Shown: positions 45,607-57,467, numbered from the stretch's first letter. The stretch is 64,000 nucleotides of DNA from Planotetraspora thailandica (GCF_016863335.1 NZ_BOOR01000012.1:124001-188000), one strand, 5' to 3'. Translations and numbers: made by a program. The notes: generated from the letters alone by a model not told the origin.

Positions 45607-46803
45607 GTGCAGCTTCGGTACGGCTTCCGTCTTTACCCGACGCCCGGTCAGCGTGAGTCGCTGGCGCGGGCGTTCGGGTCCGCGCGGGTGGTGTTCAACG
45701 ACGGGCTGCGTATGAGGCAGGACGCCCACGCGGCCGGGCTGACGTACATCTCCGATGGGGACCTGTCCAAGCGGGTCATCACTGAAGCGAAGAAGACTCC
45801 GGAACGCTCGTGGCTGGGCGAGGTCTCGGCTGTGGTGTTACAGCAGGCGCTCGCCGACCTGAACGCCGCCTACCGCAACTTCTTCACCTCCCTGACCGGG
45901 AAGCGGAAGGGGCCGAAGGTCGCCCCGCCCCGGTACCGGTCGAAGAAGGACCACCGGCAGGCGATCCGATTCACCAAAAACGCCCGGTTTGCCATTACGC
46001 CTGGTGGCAAGCTGCGCCTGCCGAAGATCGGGGACGTGCCGGTTCGCTGGTCGCGGCGCCTTCCGTCTGAGCCGTCCAGTGTGACGGTGGTCAAAGACGC
46101 CGCCGGGCGGTACTTCGCCTCGTTCGTGGTCGAGGTCAATCAGCGGCAGTTGCCGCCGGTCGAGACCGAGGCCGGCATCGACCTTGGCTTGGGGCACTTC
46201 GCGGTGCTGTCCAACGGCCGGAAGATCGACTCCCCGCGTTTCCTGCGCCGAGCGGAGAGGAAACTCAAGCGCCTCCAGCGGGCGCTGTTCCGCAAGGAGA
46301 AAGCGTCGAACAACCGGGTCAAAGCCCGCCTCGCTGTGGCCCGCCACCATGCGAAGGTCGCCGACGCGCGCCGCGAGTTCCACCACCAGGAATCCACCAG
46401 GATCATCCGTGACAACCAAACGGTGATCGTGGAAGACCTGGCCGTGAACGGGCTCGCGCGCACCCGGCTGGCCAAGAGCGTTCAGGATGCGGGCTGGTCG
46501 GCATTCGTCGCCATGCTGGAGTACAAGGCCGCCCTGTACGGGCGGATCTTCCACCGGATCGACCGGTGGTTCCCCTCTTCCAAGCTGTGCTCTGCATGCG
46601 GGACGATCGCCGCGTCCATGCCGCTCAATGTCCGGGAGTGGATTTGCCCATGTGGGGCGATCCATGACCGGGATGTGAACGCTGCCAAGAACATCCTCGC
46701 CGCCGGACGGGCGGAGAGGTTAAACGCCTGTGGAGGGCCGGTAAGACCACCGCTCGCGGTGGCACAGCCCAGTGAAGCAGGAAGCCGCGGAGGCGCCGCG
46801 TGA
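45607..46803 (+). CDS. tnpB: TnpB, RNA-guided RuvC-type nuclease of the IS element
   Basis: 398 residues, full length. The N-terminus is the usual VQLRYGFRLYPTPGQ. The RuvC residues are present: Asp in GIDLGLGHFAVL, Glu in VIVEDLAVNGLA, and Asp in HDRDVNAAKN. The zinc finger has CSACG and CPCG. TnpB proteins are OMEGA nucleases guided by RNA from the element's right end. GTG 45607 begins the conserved N-terminus; an extension from 45487 overlaps tnpA. No frame disruption is seen, unlike tnpA. Confidence 0.92.
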   Translation: MQLRYGFRLYPTPGQRESLARAFGSARVVFNDGLRMRQDAHAAGLTYISDGDLSKRVITEAKKTPERSWLGEVSAVVLQQALADLNAAYRNFFTSLTGKRKGPKVAPPRYRSKKDHRQAIRFTKNARFAITPGGKLRLPKIGDVPVRWSRRLPSEPSSVTVVKDAAGRYFASFVVEVNQRQLPPVETEAGIDLGLGHFAVLSNGRKIDSPRFLRRAERKLKRLQRALFRKEKASNNRVKARLAVARHHAKVADARREFHHQESTRIIRDNQTVIVEDLAVNGLARTRLAKSVQDAGWSAFVAMLEYKAALYGRIFHRIDRWFPSSKLCSACGTIAASMPLNVREWICPCGAIHDRDVNAAKNILAAGRAERLNACGGPVRPPLAVAQPSEAGSRGGAA

Positions 46804-46870
46804 GCACGCGGCACGGGCTGAATCCCCAACCTTCAGGCTGGGGAGCGCGTCAATACCCCATCATGTGGAC
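46700..46870 (+). ncRNA. Omega-RNA (TnpB guide RNA) scaffold and guide
   Basis: In IS200/IS605 elements the guide RNA comes from the tnpB 3' end and the right end. Here the terminal hairpin CCCCAACCTTCAGGCTGGGG (about 46824-46843) is followed by AGCGCGTCAA and then host sequence. The guide would begin at 46854 (TACCCCATCATGTGG), matching the interrupted gene. The 5' limit is approximate. Confidence 0.6.
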
Positions 46871-47480
46871 GAACAAGAACTACAAGATGCTCTACGCCAA
46901 CTTCGGCCACAACGACATGAACTACTCGACCAACACCCGCCTGTCGTCCACGTTCGCCAGTGAGGTCCAGAACCGGTTCGTGATCGACGGCCTGCGCTGG
47001 CTGGGTGGGGGGAGCACCACCACTCCGCCGCCGTCGGACACGATCTCGCCGACCGCGTGGTACAGCCTCGTCGGCAAGGGCAACGGCAAGTGCGTCGACG
47101 CCCGGGCGGCCGCCTCGTCGAACGGCACCGCCGTCCAGCAGTACACGTGCAACGGGTCCTACGCCCAGCAGTTCCAGGTGCAGCCGACCAGCGGCGGGTT
47201 CGCGCGGCTGGGCAACCGCAACAACAGCGCCCAGGTGATCGACGTGACCGACCGGTCGACGGCGGACGGCGCCAAGCTCCAGCTCTGGGCGTACGGCGGG
47301 GGTAACAACCAGCAGTGGCAGGCGGTGTCGGAGGGCGGCGGCTACTACCACTTCGTGAACCGCCTCAGCGGCAAGTGCCTGGACGTGCCCGGCGCCGCGG
47401 CCGCCGACTCCGTCCAGCTCCAGCAGTACACGTGCAACGGAACGGCGGCGCAGTCCTTCCAGTTGTCCCAGAAGGCGTAG
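46854..47480 (+). pseudogene. ThuA-like C-terminus plus ricin-B lectin domain, 3' part of the interrupted gene
   Basis: The frame resumes with HPIMWTNKNYKMLYANFGH and RFVIDGLRWLGG, the end of a ThuA-like domain. A Thr/Pro linker (TTTPPPS) and a beta-trefoil ricin-B/CBM13 lectin of about 130 residues follow, with repeated Gln-x-Trp-type units (VQQYTCNG, NQQWQ, LQQYTCNG). The intact gene would have encoded a secreted carbohydrate-active protein. The part shown has no start codon of its own with a ribosome site. Confidence 0.8.
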
Positions 47481-47486
47481 CCCCCG

Positions 47487-47526
47487 TCCCGGGGCCGGGG
47501 GTGACAGGCCGCTCCCGGCCCCGGGA
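47487..47526 (+). terminator. Terminator after the lectin pseudogene
   Basis: TCCCGGGGCCGGG (47487-47499) pairs perfectly over 13 bp with 47514-47526, loop 14 nt, 7 bp after the stop codon. It separates the accessory block from the his operon. Confidence 0.7.
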
Positions 47527-47629
47527 GAATCGTCAAACCGTCATAGATCGTAAAACGGGGAGATATCTCTCTTTGCGAAACACAGCGTCCCGCATAGTGG
47601 GCAGATCGGGATCTGTCGCTGGTCATCCG

Positions 47630-47635
47630 TAGACT
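47630..47635 (+). promoter_or_regulatory. -10 element for a predicted leaderless his operon transcript
   Basis: TAGACT lies 6 bp before the hisD GTG, and no ribosome site precedes the gene. A 10-bp palindrome GAGATATCTC (47560-47569), 60 bp further upstream, might be an operator. Confidence 0.4.
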
Positions 47636-47641
47636 GGGACG

Positions 47642-50611
<2,970 letters not shown>

Positions 50612-50612
<1 letters not shown>

Positions 50613-50764
50613 TGACCCTCGCCTCAGGTGGCATGATCTTCATTGGCCTCTTCCTCCTCGGAGGGGTCTACTCGGCGATACGGCAGGGCATCAAGATGCT
50701 CGCCGTGCTGGCCGGAGTGGGAGCCGCGTTGGCGATTACGGCTGGAGTGATGTGGTGGCAGTAG
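50612..50764 (+). CDS. 50-residue membrane protein of the his operon
   Basis: A short gene coupled on both sides: its ATG shares a base with the hisB stop, and its end overlaps hisH by 13 bp. The product is 50 residues with two hydrophobic stretches ([17 protein letters not shown] and [20 protein letters not shown]) and a short basic loop. A small membrane gene at this place occurs in other actinobacterial his operons. The function is unknown. Confidence 0.8.
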
Positions 50765-51393
50765 GCAAGCGCGTCGTGGTGCTCGACTACGGCTCGGGCA
50801 ACCTCCGCTCGGCCGAGCGCGCCCTCGCCCGGGTGGGCGCCGACGTGACCGTCACCGCCGACTGGGACGCGGCCCTCGCGGCCGACGGCCTGGTCGTGCC
50901 GGGCGTCGGCGCGTTCGCCGCCTGCATGAAGGGCCTGGTGAGCGTGCGCGGAGACCAGATCGTGGGCCGTCGCCTCGCGGGCGGCCTTCCCGTGCTCGGC
51001 ATCTGCGTCGGAATGCAGATCCTCTTCGACAAGGGCGTCGAGCACGGCGTTCACACCAAGGGCTGCGGAGAATGGCCCGGCACCGTCGAGCGCCTGGACG
51101 CGCCGGTGATCCCGCACATGGGCTGGAACACGGTCAAGGCTCCCGAGGGCTCCGTGCTGTTCGACGGGCTCGCCCCCGACACCCGCTTCTACTTCGTGCA
51201 CTCCTACGGCGTGCTGGACTGGAAACTGGAGGCCGGAGACGGCTTCACCCAGCCCCTGGTCACCTGGGCGGAGCACGGCGTGCCGTTCGTCGCCGCCGTG
51301 GAGAACGGGCCGTTGACGGCCACCCAGTTCCATCCGGAGAAATCCGGCGACGCGGGGGCTGCGCTGCTGGCCAACTGGCTGCGCACACTGTGA
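50752..51393 (+). CDS. hisH: Imidazole glycerol phosphate synthase, glutaminase subunit
   Basis: Class I glutamine amidotransferase that feeds ammonia to HisF. It is 213 residues. The nucleophile Cys is in GICVGMQ and the His/Glu pair in [19 protein letters not shown] is the typical start. GTG 50752 overlaps the upstream small gene, and a second GTG follows immediately, so the start is uncertain by one codon. Confidence 0.95.
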   Translation: MVAVGKRVVVLDYGSGNLRSAERALARVGADVTVTADWDAALAADGLVVPGVGAFAACMKGLVSVRGDQIVGRRLAGGLPVLGICVGMQILFDKGVEHGVHTKGCGEWPGTVERLDAPVIPHMGWNTVKAPEGSVLFDGLAPDTRFYFVHSYGVLDWKLEAGDGFTQPLVTWAEHGVPFVAAVENGPLTATQFHPEKSGDAGAALLANWLRTL

Positions 51394-51457
51394 CCCGAAA
51401 CGACACCACCATGAGAGCTGTGAGCCGGCAGGGCCGGCGGACGGGACAGGAGGACGG

Positions 51458-51796
51458 GTGAGCAAGGAGCGGGCCAGGCGGAGGGCGGAGCGCGAGGCCG
51501 AGCGCGAGCGCCTCGCGGCGGCCCGCGCCGAGCGTGAGGCCCGGGAGTCACGGCGGCGCGAGCTGCGCGGCCGGATCACCGCGGTGCTGCCGCGTACGGT
51601 CAGGACGGCACGGCAGACGGGCCGCCTGGCCCAGCGGCGCCGCACGGGCAACCGGCTCGCCCTCGGGGCCTTCATCCTCGTCCAGGTCGTCGCCTGGCTT
51701 CTGCTGGACGGCTGGATGGCCCGGCTCGGCGTTTTGCTCGGATCCCTCCTCTTGATCCCTGTGCTCGTCACCATCGTCTTCGACCGGAGGTCGTGA
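51458..51796 (+). CDS. 112-residue membrane protein of the his operon
   Basis: The N-terminal half (about 1-65) is an extremely basic and acidic Arg/Glu/Ala helix (REAERERLAAARAERE). Two hydrophobic segments follow (about 68-88 and 90-108). The gene lies between hisH and priA with GGAGGACG before its GTG. Similar genes occur at this place in relatives. The function is unknown. Confidence 0.78.
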   Translation: MSKERARRRAEREAERERLAAARAEREARESRRRELRGRITAVLPRTVRTARQTGRLAQRRRTGNRLALGAFILVQVVAWLLLDGWMARLGVLLGSLLLIPVLVTIVFDRRS

Positions 51797-51799
51797 TCT

Positions 51800-52525
51800 A
51801 TGTCGCTCGTATTGCTGCCCGCAGTGGACGTCGCGGACGGCCAGGCCGTCCGCCTGGTTCAGGGTGAGGCCGGGACGGAGACCTCGTACGGGGACCCGCT
51901 CGCCGCGGCGCTGGCCTGGCAGGAGGCCGGAGCCGAGTGGATCCACCTGGTCGACCTCGACGCGGCCTTCGGCCGTGGCGACAACCGTGAGCTGCTCGCC
52001 TCCGTGATCGGCGCGCTGGACGTGCAGGTGGAGTTGTCGGGAGGCATCCGCGACGACGCCTCGCTCGACGCCGCGCTGTCCACCGGCTGCCGCCGCGTGA
52101 ACATCGGTACCGCCGCCTTGGAGGACCCGGCCTGGTGCGCCAAGATCATCGCTGAGCACGGCGACAAGGTCGCGGTGGGCCTCGACGTGCGCGGTACCAC
52201 TCTGGCGGCGCGCGGCTGGACCAGGGAGGGCGGCGACCTCTGGGAGGTCCTCGACCGGCTGGAGTCCGACGGCTGCCCGCGTTACGTCGTGACCGACGTA
52301 ACCAAGGACGGCACGCTGCGCGGCCCCAACCTCGACCTGCTGCGCGAGGTCTGCGCGCGGACCGACAAGCCGGTCGTCGCCAGCGGCGGCGTCTCCTCGC
52401 TCGACGACCTGCGCGCGCTGGCCACCCTCGTCCCCCAGGGCGTCGAGGGGGCCATCGTGGGCAAGGCCCTCTACGCTCAGGCGTTCACGCTCGAAGAGGC
52501 CCTGGCGGCGGTGAGCTCCCGATGA
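51800..52525 (+). CDS. priA: Phosphoribosyl isomerase, PriA type (HisA, likely also TrpF)
   Basis: 241-residue beta/alpha barrel that isomerises ProFAR; in actinobacteria lacking trpF the same enzyme also isomerises phosphoribosyl anthranilate. Catalytic aspartates lie in [15 protein letters not shown] and [13 protein letters not shown], and [10 protein letters not shown] and [11 protein letters not shown] bind phosphate. Dual function is inferred from lineage. The ATG is preceded by GGAGG and the end overlaps ridA. Confidence 0.92.
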   Translation: MSLVLLPAVDVADGQAVRLVQGEAGTETSYGDPLAAALAWQEAGAEWIHLVDLDAAFGRGDNRELLASVIGALDVQVELSGGIRDDASLDAALSTGCRRVNIGTAALEDPAWCAKIIAEHGDKVAVGLDVRGTTLAARGWTREGGDLWEVLDRLESDGCPRYVVTDVTKDGTLRGPNLDLLREVCARTDKPVVASGGVSSLDDLRALATLVPQGVEGAIVGKALYAQAFTLEEALAAVSSR

Positions 52526-52923
52526 GCGAGTCGTTCACCCGGATCTCGTCCGGCGGTCCCTGGGAGGACCGGTACGGCTACGCCCGTGCGGTGGTCGCGG
52601 GCCCCCACGTCCTGGTGTCCGGCTGCACCGCCACGGTCGGCGGGGAGGTCCAGCACGTGGGCGACGCCTACAACCAGACGCTGACCGCGTTCTCCGTCGC
52701 CCTCGACGCGGTGGAGAAGGCCGGCACGTCCAAGTCCGACGTCGTCCGCACCCGGATCTACATCGTCAACGCCGACGACTTCGAGGCGGCCGGCCGCGCC
52801 CACGGCGAGGTGTTCGGCGACGTGCGGCCCGCCTGCACCAGCGTCCAGATCGCGGGGCTCGTCGACCCGCGCATGCTGGTCGAGGTCGAGGTCGAGGCCT
52901 ACCGGCAGGAGCGGGCGTCATGA
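52522..52923 (+). CDS. RidA-family enamine/imine deaminase
   Basis: 133 residues of the YjgF/YER057c/UK114 family, which hydrolyses reactive enamines formed by PLP enzymes. The signature [21 protein letters not shown] has the conserved Arg and the closing EVEAYR has the Glu. Coupling between priA and hisF by four-base overlaps on both sides suggests it protects the pathway or local PLP enzymes; that link is inference. Confidence 0.9.
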   Translation: MSESFTRISSGGPWEDRYGYARAVVAGPHVLVSGCTATVGGEVQHVGDAYNQTLTAFSVALDAVEKAGTSKSDVVRTRIYIVNADDFEAAGRAHGEVFGDVRPACTSVQIAGLVDPRMLVEVEVEAYRQERAS

Positions 52924-53690
52924 CGGTCGCGGTGCGCGTCATCCCGTGCCTGGACGTCGATGCCGGGCGGGTGGTCAAGGGCGTGAACTTCGAGAACCTG
53001 CGCGACGCGGGCGACCCCGTCGAGCTCGCCCGCCGCTACGACGCGGAAGGCGCCGACGAGCTGACCTTCCTCGACATCACCGCGTCGTCGGGCGAGCGCG
53101 AGACCATGCTCGACGTGGTCCGCCGTACGGCCGAGCAGGTGTTCATCCCGCTCACCGTGGGCGGGGGAGTGCGCGCGGCCGACGACGTCGACCGGCTGCT
53201 GCGCGCCGGCGCCGACAAGGTGGGGATCAACACCGCCGCGATCGCCCGGCCCGAGCTGCTCACCGAAGCCTCGCGGCGGTTCGGCTCGCAGTGCATCGTG
53301 TTGTCCGTCGACGCCCGCCGGGTGGTCGACGGGCCGCCGACGCCGTCCGGCTTCGAGGTGACCACGCACGGCGGGCGCCGCGGCACGGGCATCGACGCCG
53401 TCGAGTGGGCCGCGCGCGGCCAGGAGCTCGGCGTGGGCGAGATCCTGCTCAACTCCATGGACGGCGACGGCACCGAGTCGGGATACGACCTGGAGATGCT
53501 CAGGGCCGTGCGCGCCGCGGTCACGGTGCCCGTCATCGCCTCCGGCGGGGCCGGCAGGCTGGAGGACTTCCCCGCGGCCGTCGACGCCGGCGCCGACGCC
53601 GTGCTCGCCGCGTCGGTCTTCCACTTCGGCCAGCTCAAGATCCACGAGGTGAAAGACACGCTGCGTGCCGCCGGCCACCCGGTCCGCTGA
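52920..53690 (+). CDS. hisF: Imidazole glycerol phosphate synthase, cyclase subunit
   Basis: 256-residue barrel that combines PRFAR with ammonia from HisH. The catalytic aspartates are in [16 protein letters not shown] and [12 protein letters not shown], and GGGVRAADD and [11 protein letters not shown] bind phosphates. It is the last his gene here; hisI is not adjacent. The stop is 14 bp from the convergent membrane gene. Confidence 0.96.
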   Translation: MTVAVRVIPCLDVDAGRVVKGVNFENLRDAGDPVELARRYDAEGADELTFLDITASSGERETMLDVVRRTAEQVFIPLTVGGGVRAADDVDRLLRAGADKVGINTAAIARPELLTEASRRFGSQCIVLSVDARRVVDGPPTPSGFEVTTHGGRRGTGIDAVEWAARGQELGVGEILLNSMDGDGTESGYDLEMLRAVRAAVTVPVIASGGAGRLEDFPAAVDAGADAVLAASVFHFGQLKIHEVKDTLRAAGHPVR

Positions 53691-53704
53691 AGCCGCGGGG
53701 ATCC

Positions 53705-54100
53705 TCACGTGTGCTCGGAGGGGCGCAGGAGCATCACGCCGAGCATGAGGGGGAACATGGCGAGGTGCGCGAGCACCATCAGCGCGTCGCCGTCGACGAC
53801 CCCCAGCCAGAGCAGAGGGAACAGCGGAACGGCGGGGGCGAACATGGCGGCGCACATCTCGAGGGTGTGCCGCCAGGCGTGACCGCGGACACGCATCCAG
53901 GCGGCCATGCCGACGGACATGTCGAAGGCCATCACCAGATAGCCGAGCTCGGGGTACTGCGTGTGGGATACGTGCAGGCCGACGGCGGACCGGAGGAACC
54001 CCAGGGCGAACATCCCGGCGAACATCGCGAGGATCATTTCGATGTAGTGGAGGGTGAACCGGCGCCATCCGCGGCGCGCCTTCGTCGCTGTCTGTGTCAT
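53705..54100 (-). CDS. Four-helix membrane protein of unknown function
   Basis: 131 residues, about four hydrophobic segments, His- and Met-rich (HYIEMILAMFAGMFALG, MAAWMRVRGHAW, LAHLAMFPLMLGVMLL). Similar proteins in actinobacteria are sometimes labelled FliP-like, which I do not believe. It is divergent from the GlxA-type regulator with 98 bp between, so it may be that regulator's target. Confidence 0.65.
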   Translation of the reverse strand: MTQTATKARRGWRRFTLHYIEMILAMFAGMFALGFLRSAVGLHVSHTQYPELGYLVMAFDMSVGMAAWMRVRGHAWRHTLEMCAAMFAPAVPLFPLLWLGVVDGDALMVLAHLAMFPLMLGVMLLRPSEHT

Positions 54101-54162
54101 GGTTCGACGATGCGAGCCGGGCGGGCCGTGCCCAAGCAACGCGATCAGGCAGGTCCGGAATC

Positions 54163-54191
54163 TTGGGCATCCGGTCTTTCCCGCCTACAGT
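54163..54191 (+). promoter_or_regulatory. Promoter of the GlxA-type regulator, predicted leaderless
   Basis: TTGGGC (54163-54168) and TACAGT (54186-54191), spacer 17 bp, with the ATG only 7 bp after the -10 box. Confidence 0.5.
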
Positions 54192-54198
54192 CGAGCCC

Positions 54199-55209
54199 AT
54201 GAGGGAGCGGCCTTTCGTGATCGTCGGGTACGACGCCGCGGAGTTGCTCGACATCGCCTGCGTGGTGGCGAGCCTGGAGCGCGCGAACTGGCACGGCGCG
54301 GCTCCCTACTACAAGGTCCGCCTGGCCACGCCCGGAGCGCGGCCCATCGACTGCGGCCCCACCGTGACACTGCACGCCCGGGAGAAGCTCGAACGCGTCA
54401 CCGGCCCGATCGACACGCTGCTCGTGTCGGGAGGGATCGGCAGCCAGGACGCGGCGGCCGACCGGCTGGTCGTCGCGCACGTCCGCCGGCTGGCCAGGGA
54501 GAGCCGCCGGGTGGCGTCCGTGTGCACCGGAACGTGGATCCTGGCCGCCGCCGGGCTCCTCGACGGCCGGCGCGCCACCACGCACTGGGACTCGGCGGAC
54601 CAGCTCGCCGCGCACCACCCGAAGGTGGACGTCGATCCCGATCCCATCTTCATCCGTGACGGGAACGTCTACACCTCGGCCGGCGTCACCAGCGCGCTGG
54701 ACCTGACGCTCGCCCTCATCGAGGAGGACAACGGCGCCGACCTCGCACGCACCGTGGCCCGCCAACTGGTGACCTACCTGCAGCGGCCGGGTAACCAGGC
54801 GCAGATGAGCATGTTCACCGCCGCCCCGCCGCCCTCCGACGGCCTGGTCAAGCGCGTGGTCGATCACATCACCGGCCATCTGGACGCGGACCTCACGGTA
54901 GCCGTCCTGGCCGCCGCCGCGGGTGTGAGCGAGCGGCACCTGACGCGGCTGTTCGTCCGCCACCTCGGGCAGGCCCCGGGCAGGTTCGTACGGCAGGCGC
55001 GGGTGGAGGCGGCGGCCCACCTGCTGGCCTCCACCTCCCTGCCCATGGCGACCGTGGCCCGTCGCTGCGGGTTCGGCACGGCCGAGACTCTGCGGCAGGC
55101 CTTCGTCGAGCGATACGGGGTTTCGCCCGCGCACTACCGGCTCACCCAGTCGCGAACGGCACTTCAGGGTCACAAGAGTGCGGGCCAAGAGCATGTTCGA
55201 GATGGGTGA
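54199..55209 (+). CDS. GlxA/AraC-type regulator (DJ-1/PfpI domain plus AraC HTH)
   Basis: 336 residues. The N-terminal class I amidotransferase-like domain (about 1-195) has SVCTGTWILAAAGLLDGR with the nucleophile-position Cys and TTHWD. The C-terminal AraC double helix-turn-helix (about 215-315) has LAAAAGVSERHLTRLF and VARRCGFGTAETLRQAF. Such regulators usually act on nearby genes for nitrogen or quaternary amine use; the target here is unknown. Confidence 0.88.
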   Translation: MRERPFVIVGYDAAELLDIACVVASLERANWHGAAPYYKVRLATPGARPIDCGPTVTLHAREKLERVTGPIDTLLVSGGIGSQDAAADRLVVAHVRRLARESRRVASVCTGTWILAAAGLLDGRRATTHWDSADQLAAHHPKVDVDPDPIFIRDGNVYTSAGVTSALDLTLALIEEDNGADLARTVARQLVTYLQRPGNQAQMSMFTAAPPPSDGLVKRVVDHITGHLDADLTVAVLAAAAGVSERHLTRLFVRHLGQAPGRFVRQARVEAAAHLLASTSLPMATVARRCGFGTAETLRQAFVERYGVSPAHYRLTQSRTALQGHKSAGQEHVRDG

Positions 55210-55298
55210 CCGAGTTCGGTCGAAGGCGTAACGCGGCTGTCGGCAGGCGGGTGCGCCTCGTGTGGGCGTGTTGGTAAGGGCGGCTCTACGCTCGGCCC

Positions 55299-55626
55299 GT
55301 GCCATACGAGATGGAGACGTATCAGCCGTACGCGGCATCCCGGGTTGTCACGATCGATGAGTTGTCTCGTCTGTACGTCCCGGACCACGAACCGGTGTTC
55401 ACCTATGGCAGCGGTGGTGACGATGTGATGATCGTTTCGGTGCACGACGAGTTCAGCATCGTCTCGCTGCTGCACGACCGCACGTGGTACTGGCTCGAGC
55501 GGTCACCGGACTCGGATCTTGTTGAGAATCGTGTTGTGCGGGCAGGAGGCGTGGGTCCCCGCCGGTGTACTGGTGCGGCACGAGACCGGGCTGGCTGCGC
55601 TGCGGCTAGTCCACGACGCGCGATGA
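55299..55626 (+). pseudogene. Frameshifted small protein resembling an Imm1-type immunity protein
   Basis: From GTG 55299 the frame encodes about 65 residues including FTYGSGGDDVMIVSVHDEF and HDRTWYWLERS, in the style of Imm1-type immunity proteins. Around 55520 the similarity moves by one base to QEAWVPAGVLVRHETGLAAL and stops at 55626. TACGCT sits 6 bp upstream of the GTG, so it may still be transcribed. The original frame runs on into the next gene, which would be a spurious fusion. The family call is tentative. Confidence 0.5.
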
Positions 55627-55766
55627 CTCATGGACACCTTCACCTGGCGGGAACAGTGATCTGCGAGAGCCGAAATTTCGGGCGGCGATGTCGAGAACCC
55701 GTGACCGGCTCCGTCCCCGCGGTGAACGTGACCAAAATGGGTGCACAAGCACCGAGGAGAAACACG

Positions 55767-56186
55767 ATGGCCAAGTACTTGCTGCTCAAGCACTACCGCG
55801 GCGCTCCGGCTTCGGTCAACGACGTGCCCATGGACCAGTGGACGCCGGAGGAGATCTCGGCACACGTGCAGTACATGCACGACTTCGCGGCCCGGCTCGA
55901 GGAGACCGGCGAGTTCGTCGACAGTCAGGCGCTCGCCCCTGAGGGGACGTTCGTCCGATACGACGGCGAGGGGCGCCCACCGGTCACCGACGGACCGTTC
56001 GCCGAGACCAAGGACGTCATCGCCGGCTGGATGGTGATCGACGTCGACAGCTACGAGCGCGCGATCGAGCTGGCCGGGGAACTGTCGGCCGCCCCTGGGG
56101 CGGGCGGAAAGCCGATCCACGAGTGGCTCGAGGTGCGCACGTTACTGGCCGAGCCGCCCACCATCACGGACTGCCTCTTCAAGTGA
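55767..56186 (+). CDS. YCII/DGPF-domain protein
   Basis: 139 residues with the diagnostic TDGPFAETKDVIAGWMVIDV motif and the opening MAKYLLLKHYRG. DGPF proteins are the standard partners of the ECF42 group of sigma factors, the next gene, which overlaps this stop codon by four bases. GGAGAAAC precedes ATG 55767. Their exact role (enzyme, sensor or target) is not settled. Confidence 0.88.
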   Translation: MAKYLLLKHYRGAPASVNDVPMDQWTPEEISAHVQYMHDFAARLEETGEFVDSQALAPEGTFVRYDGEGRPPVTDGPFAETKDVIAGWMVIDVDSYERAIELAGELSAAPGAGGKPIHEWLEVRTLLAEPPTITDCLFK

Positions 56187-57328
56187 ACGAGGCCCTGCTC
56201 CGGAGTCTCACGCCGAGCGTGCTCGCGATCCTCGTCCGTCGCGGAGCCGATTTCGCGGCGGCCGAGGACGCCGTGCAGGACGCGCTGGTCGAGGCGGTCC
56301 GCGTCTGGCCGGCCGACCCGCCGCGGGACCCGAAGGGCTGGCTGATCACTGTGGCCTGGAACCGGTTTCTCGACGCGACACGGGCCGATGCCGCCCGCCG
56401 CCGGCGTGAGGACCTCGTCGACGACGAGCCGGCGCCCGGGCCCGCGCGTGCTTTGGACGACACGCTCCAGCTCTACTTCCTGTGCGCCCACCCGTCGCTG
56501 ACGCCGTCGTCCGCGGTCGCGCTCACGCTGCGCGCCGTCGGTGGGCTGACCACCCGCCAGATCGCCCAGGCATACCTGGTGCCTGAGGCGACCATGGCGC
56601 AGCGCATCAGCCGGGCCAAGCGCACCGTCTCCGGCGTGCGGTTCGATCAGCCCGGCGACGTCGCCACCGTGCTGCGCGTCCTCTACTTGGTCTTCAACGA
56701 GGGCTACTCCGGCGACGTCGACCTCGCCGCCGAGGCCATCCGGCTCACCCGGCAGCTCGCGGCCGCGATCGACCACCCCGAGGTGGCGGGGTTGCTCGCC
56801 CTCATGCTGCTCCACCATGCCCGGCGCGCCACCCGGACCGCGCCCGACGGCAGCCTGGTGCCGCTCGCCGAGCAGGACCGCGGCCGATGGGACATCAAGT
56901 CGATCGCCGAGGGCGTCGAGATCCTGCAGGCGGCCCTCGCCCGCGACCGGCTGGGCGAGTTCCAGGCCCAGGCCGCCATCGCGGCACTCCACGCTGACGC
57001 GCTCACCGCCGAGGAGACCGACTGGGTGCAGATCGTCGAGTGGTACGACGAACTCGCGCGCCTGACCGACAGCCCGGTCGTCCGGCTCAACCGCGCGGTG
57101 GCTGTCGGCGAGGCCGACGGACCGCGCGCCGGGCTGGCGGCGCTCGCGGCGGTGGACGACTCACTGCCCCGCCACGCGGCGGTGGCGGCGTACCTCCACG
57201 AGCGCGACGGCGACCTGGCGACGGCGGCACGGCTGTACGCCGAGGCGGCCCAAAAGGCCCCCAACCTCGCCGAGCGCGACCACCTGACGCGCCAGGCCGC
57301 CCGGCTCAACGCCCGCCGGCGTCGCTGA
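56183..57328 (+). CDS. ECF sigma factor, ECF42 type with C-terminal TPR-like domain
   Basis: 381 residues. The sigma-2 region (AAEDAVQDALVEAVRVWP) and sigma-4 region (LTTRQIAQAYLVPEATMAQRISRAKR) are followed by a helical C-terminal half of about 200 residues (VLYLVFNEGYSGD, RLNRAVAVGEADGP, LAERDHLTRQAARL) characteristic of ECF42. No anti-sigma gene is adjacent, as is normal for this group. The GTG overlaps the DGPF gene. Confidence 0.9.
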   Translation: MNEALLRSLTPSVLAILVRRGADFAAAEDAVQDALVEAVRVWPADPPRDPKGWLITVAWNRFLDATRADAARRRREDLVDDEPAPGPARALDDTLQLYFLCAHPSLTPSSAVALTLRAVGGLTTRQIAQAYLVPEATMAQRISRAKRTVSGVRFDQPGDVATVLRVLYLVFNEGYSGDVDLAAEAIRLTRQLAAAIDHPEVAGLLALMLLHHARRATRTAPDGSLVPLAEQDRGRWDIKSIAEGVEILQAALARDRLGEFQAQAAIAALHADALTAEETDWVQIVEWYDELARLTDSPVVRLNRAVAVGEADGPRAGLAALAAVDDSLPRHAAVAAYLHERDGDLATAARLYAEAAQKAPNLAERDHLTRQAARLNARRRR

Positions 57329-57431
57329 CGGGTCGCGCTCGGAGCAATTTAAACACCCTCTCGGCAAAAGACGCGTCCATCGGGTGGGAGTAATTGCTCC
57401 GGGACTGATTTCGCGCAATTTTCATGGGAAA

Positions 57432-57467
57432 CGCGGCCTCCAGAAGACCGGAGGCCGCGCCCTTTTT
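57432..57467 (+). terminator. Intrinsic terminator between the ECF gene and the Gln-rich protein gene
   Basis: CGCGGCCTCC (57432-57441) pairs with GGAGGCCGCG (57450-57459), followed by CCCTTTTT on the plus strand. It lies about 100 bp after the ECF stop. The rest of the 57329-57532 gap shows no gene. Confidence 0.75.

Larger units (their letters stand above)
45059..46854 (+). mobile_element. IS200/IS605-type insertion sequence (tnpA dead, tnpB intact)
   Basis: About 1.8 kb, inserted after CTAC with no target duplication. The left end carries a GGCC-TTC-GGGCC-type hairpin (about 45080-45093). The right end carries the family's CCCCAACCTTCAGGCTGGGG hairpin followed by AGCGCGTCAA. Removing 45059-46854 rejoins the interrupted gene as GGGCTAC-ACCCCATC and restores a ThuA-like HPIMWTN reading. 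The exact right boundary is 46853 or 46854. Confidence 0.85.

Noticed and set aside
47560-47569. GAGATATCTC palindrome as a proven his operator
   Set aside because: A 10-bp palindrome alone is weak evidence and no regulator is known here; mentioned only as a possibility.
55299-56186. Fusion of the immunity-like sequence with the DGPF protein in one frame
   Set aside because: The join region is Arg/Gly-rich nonsense, the immunity-like part continues in another frame to a stop at 55626, and the DGPF domain has its own ATG and ribosome site.
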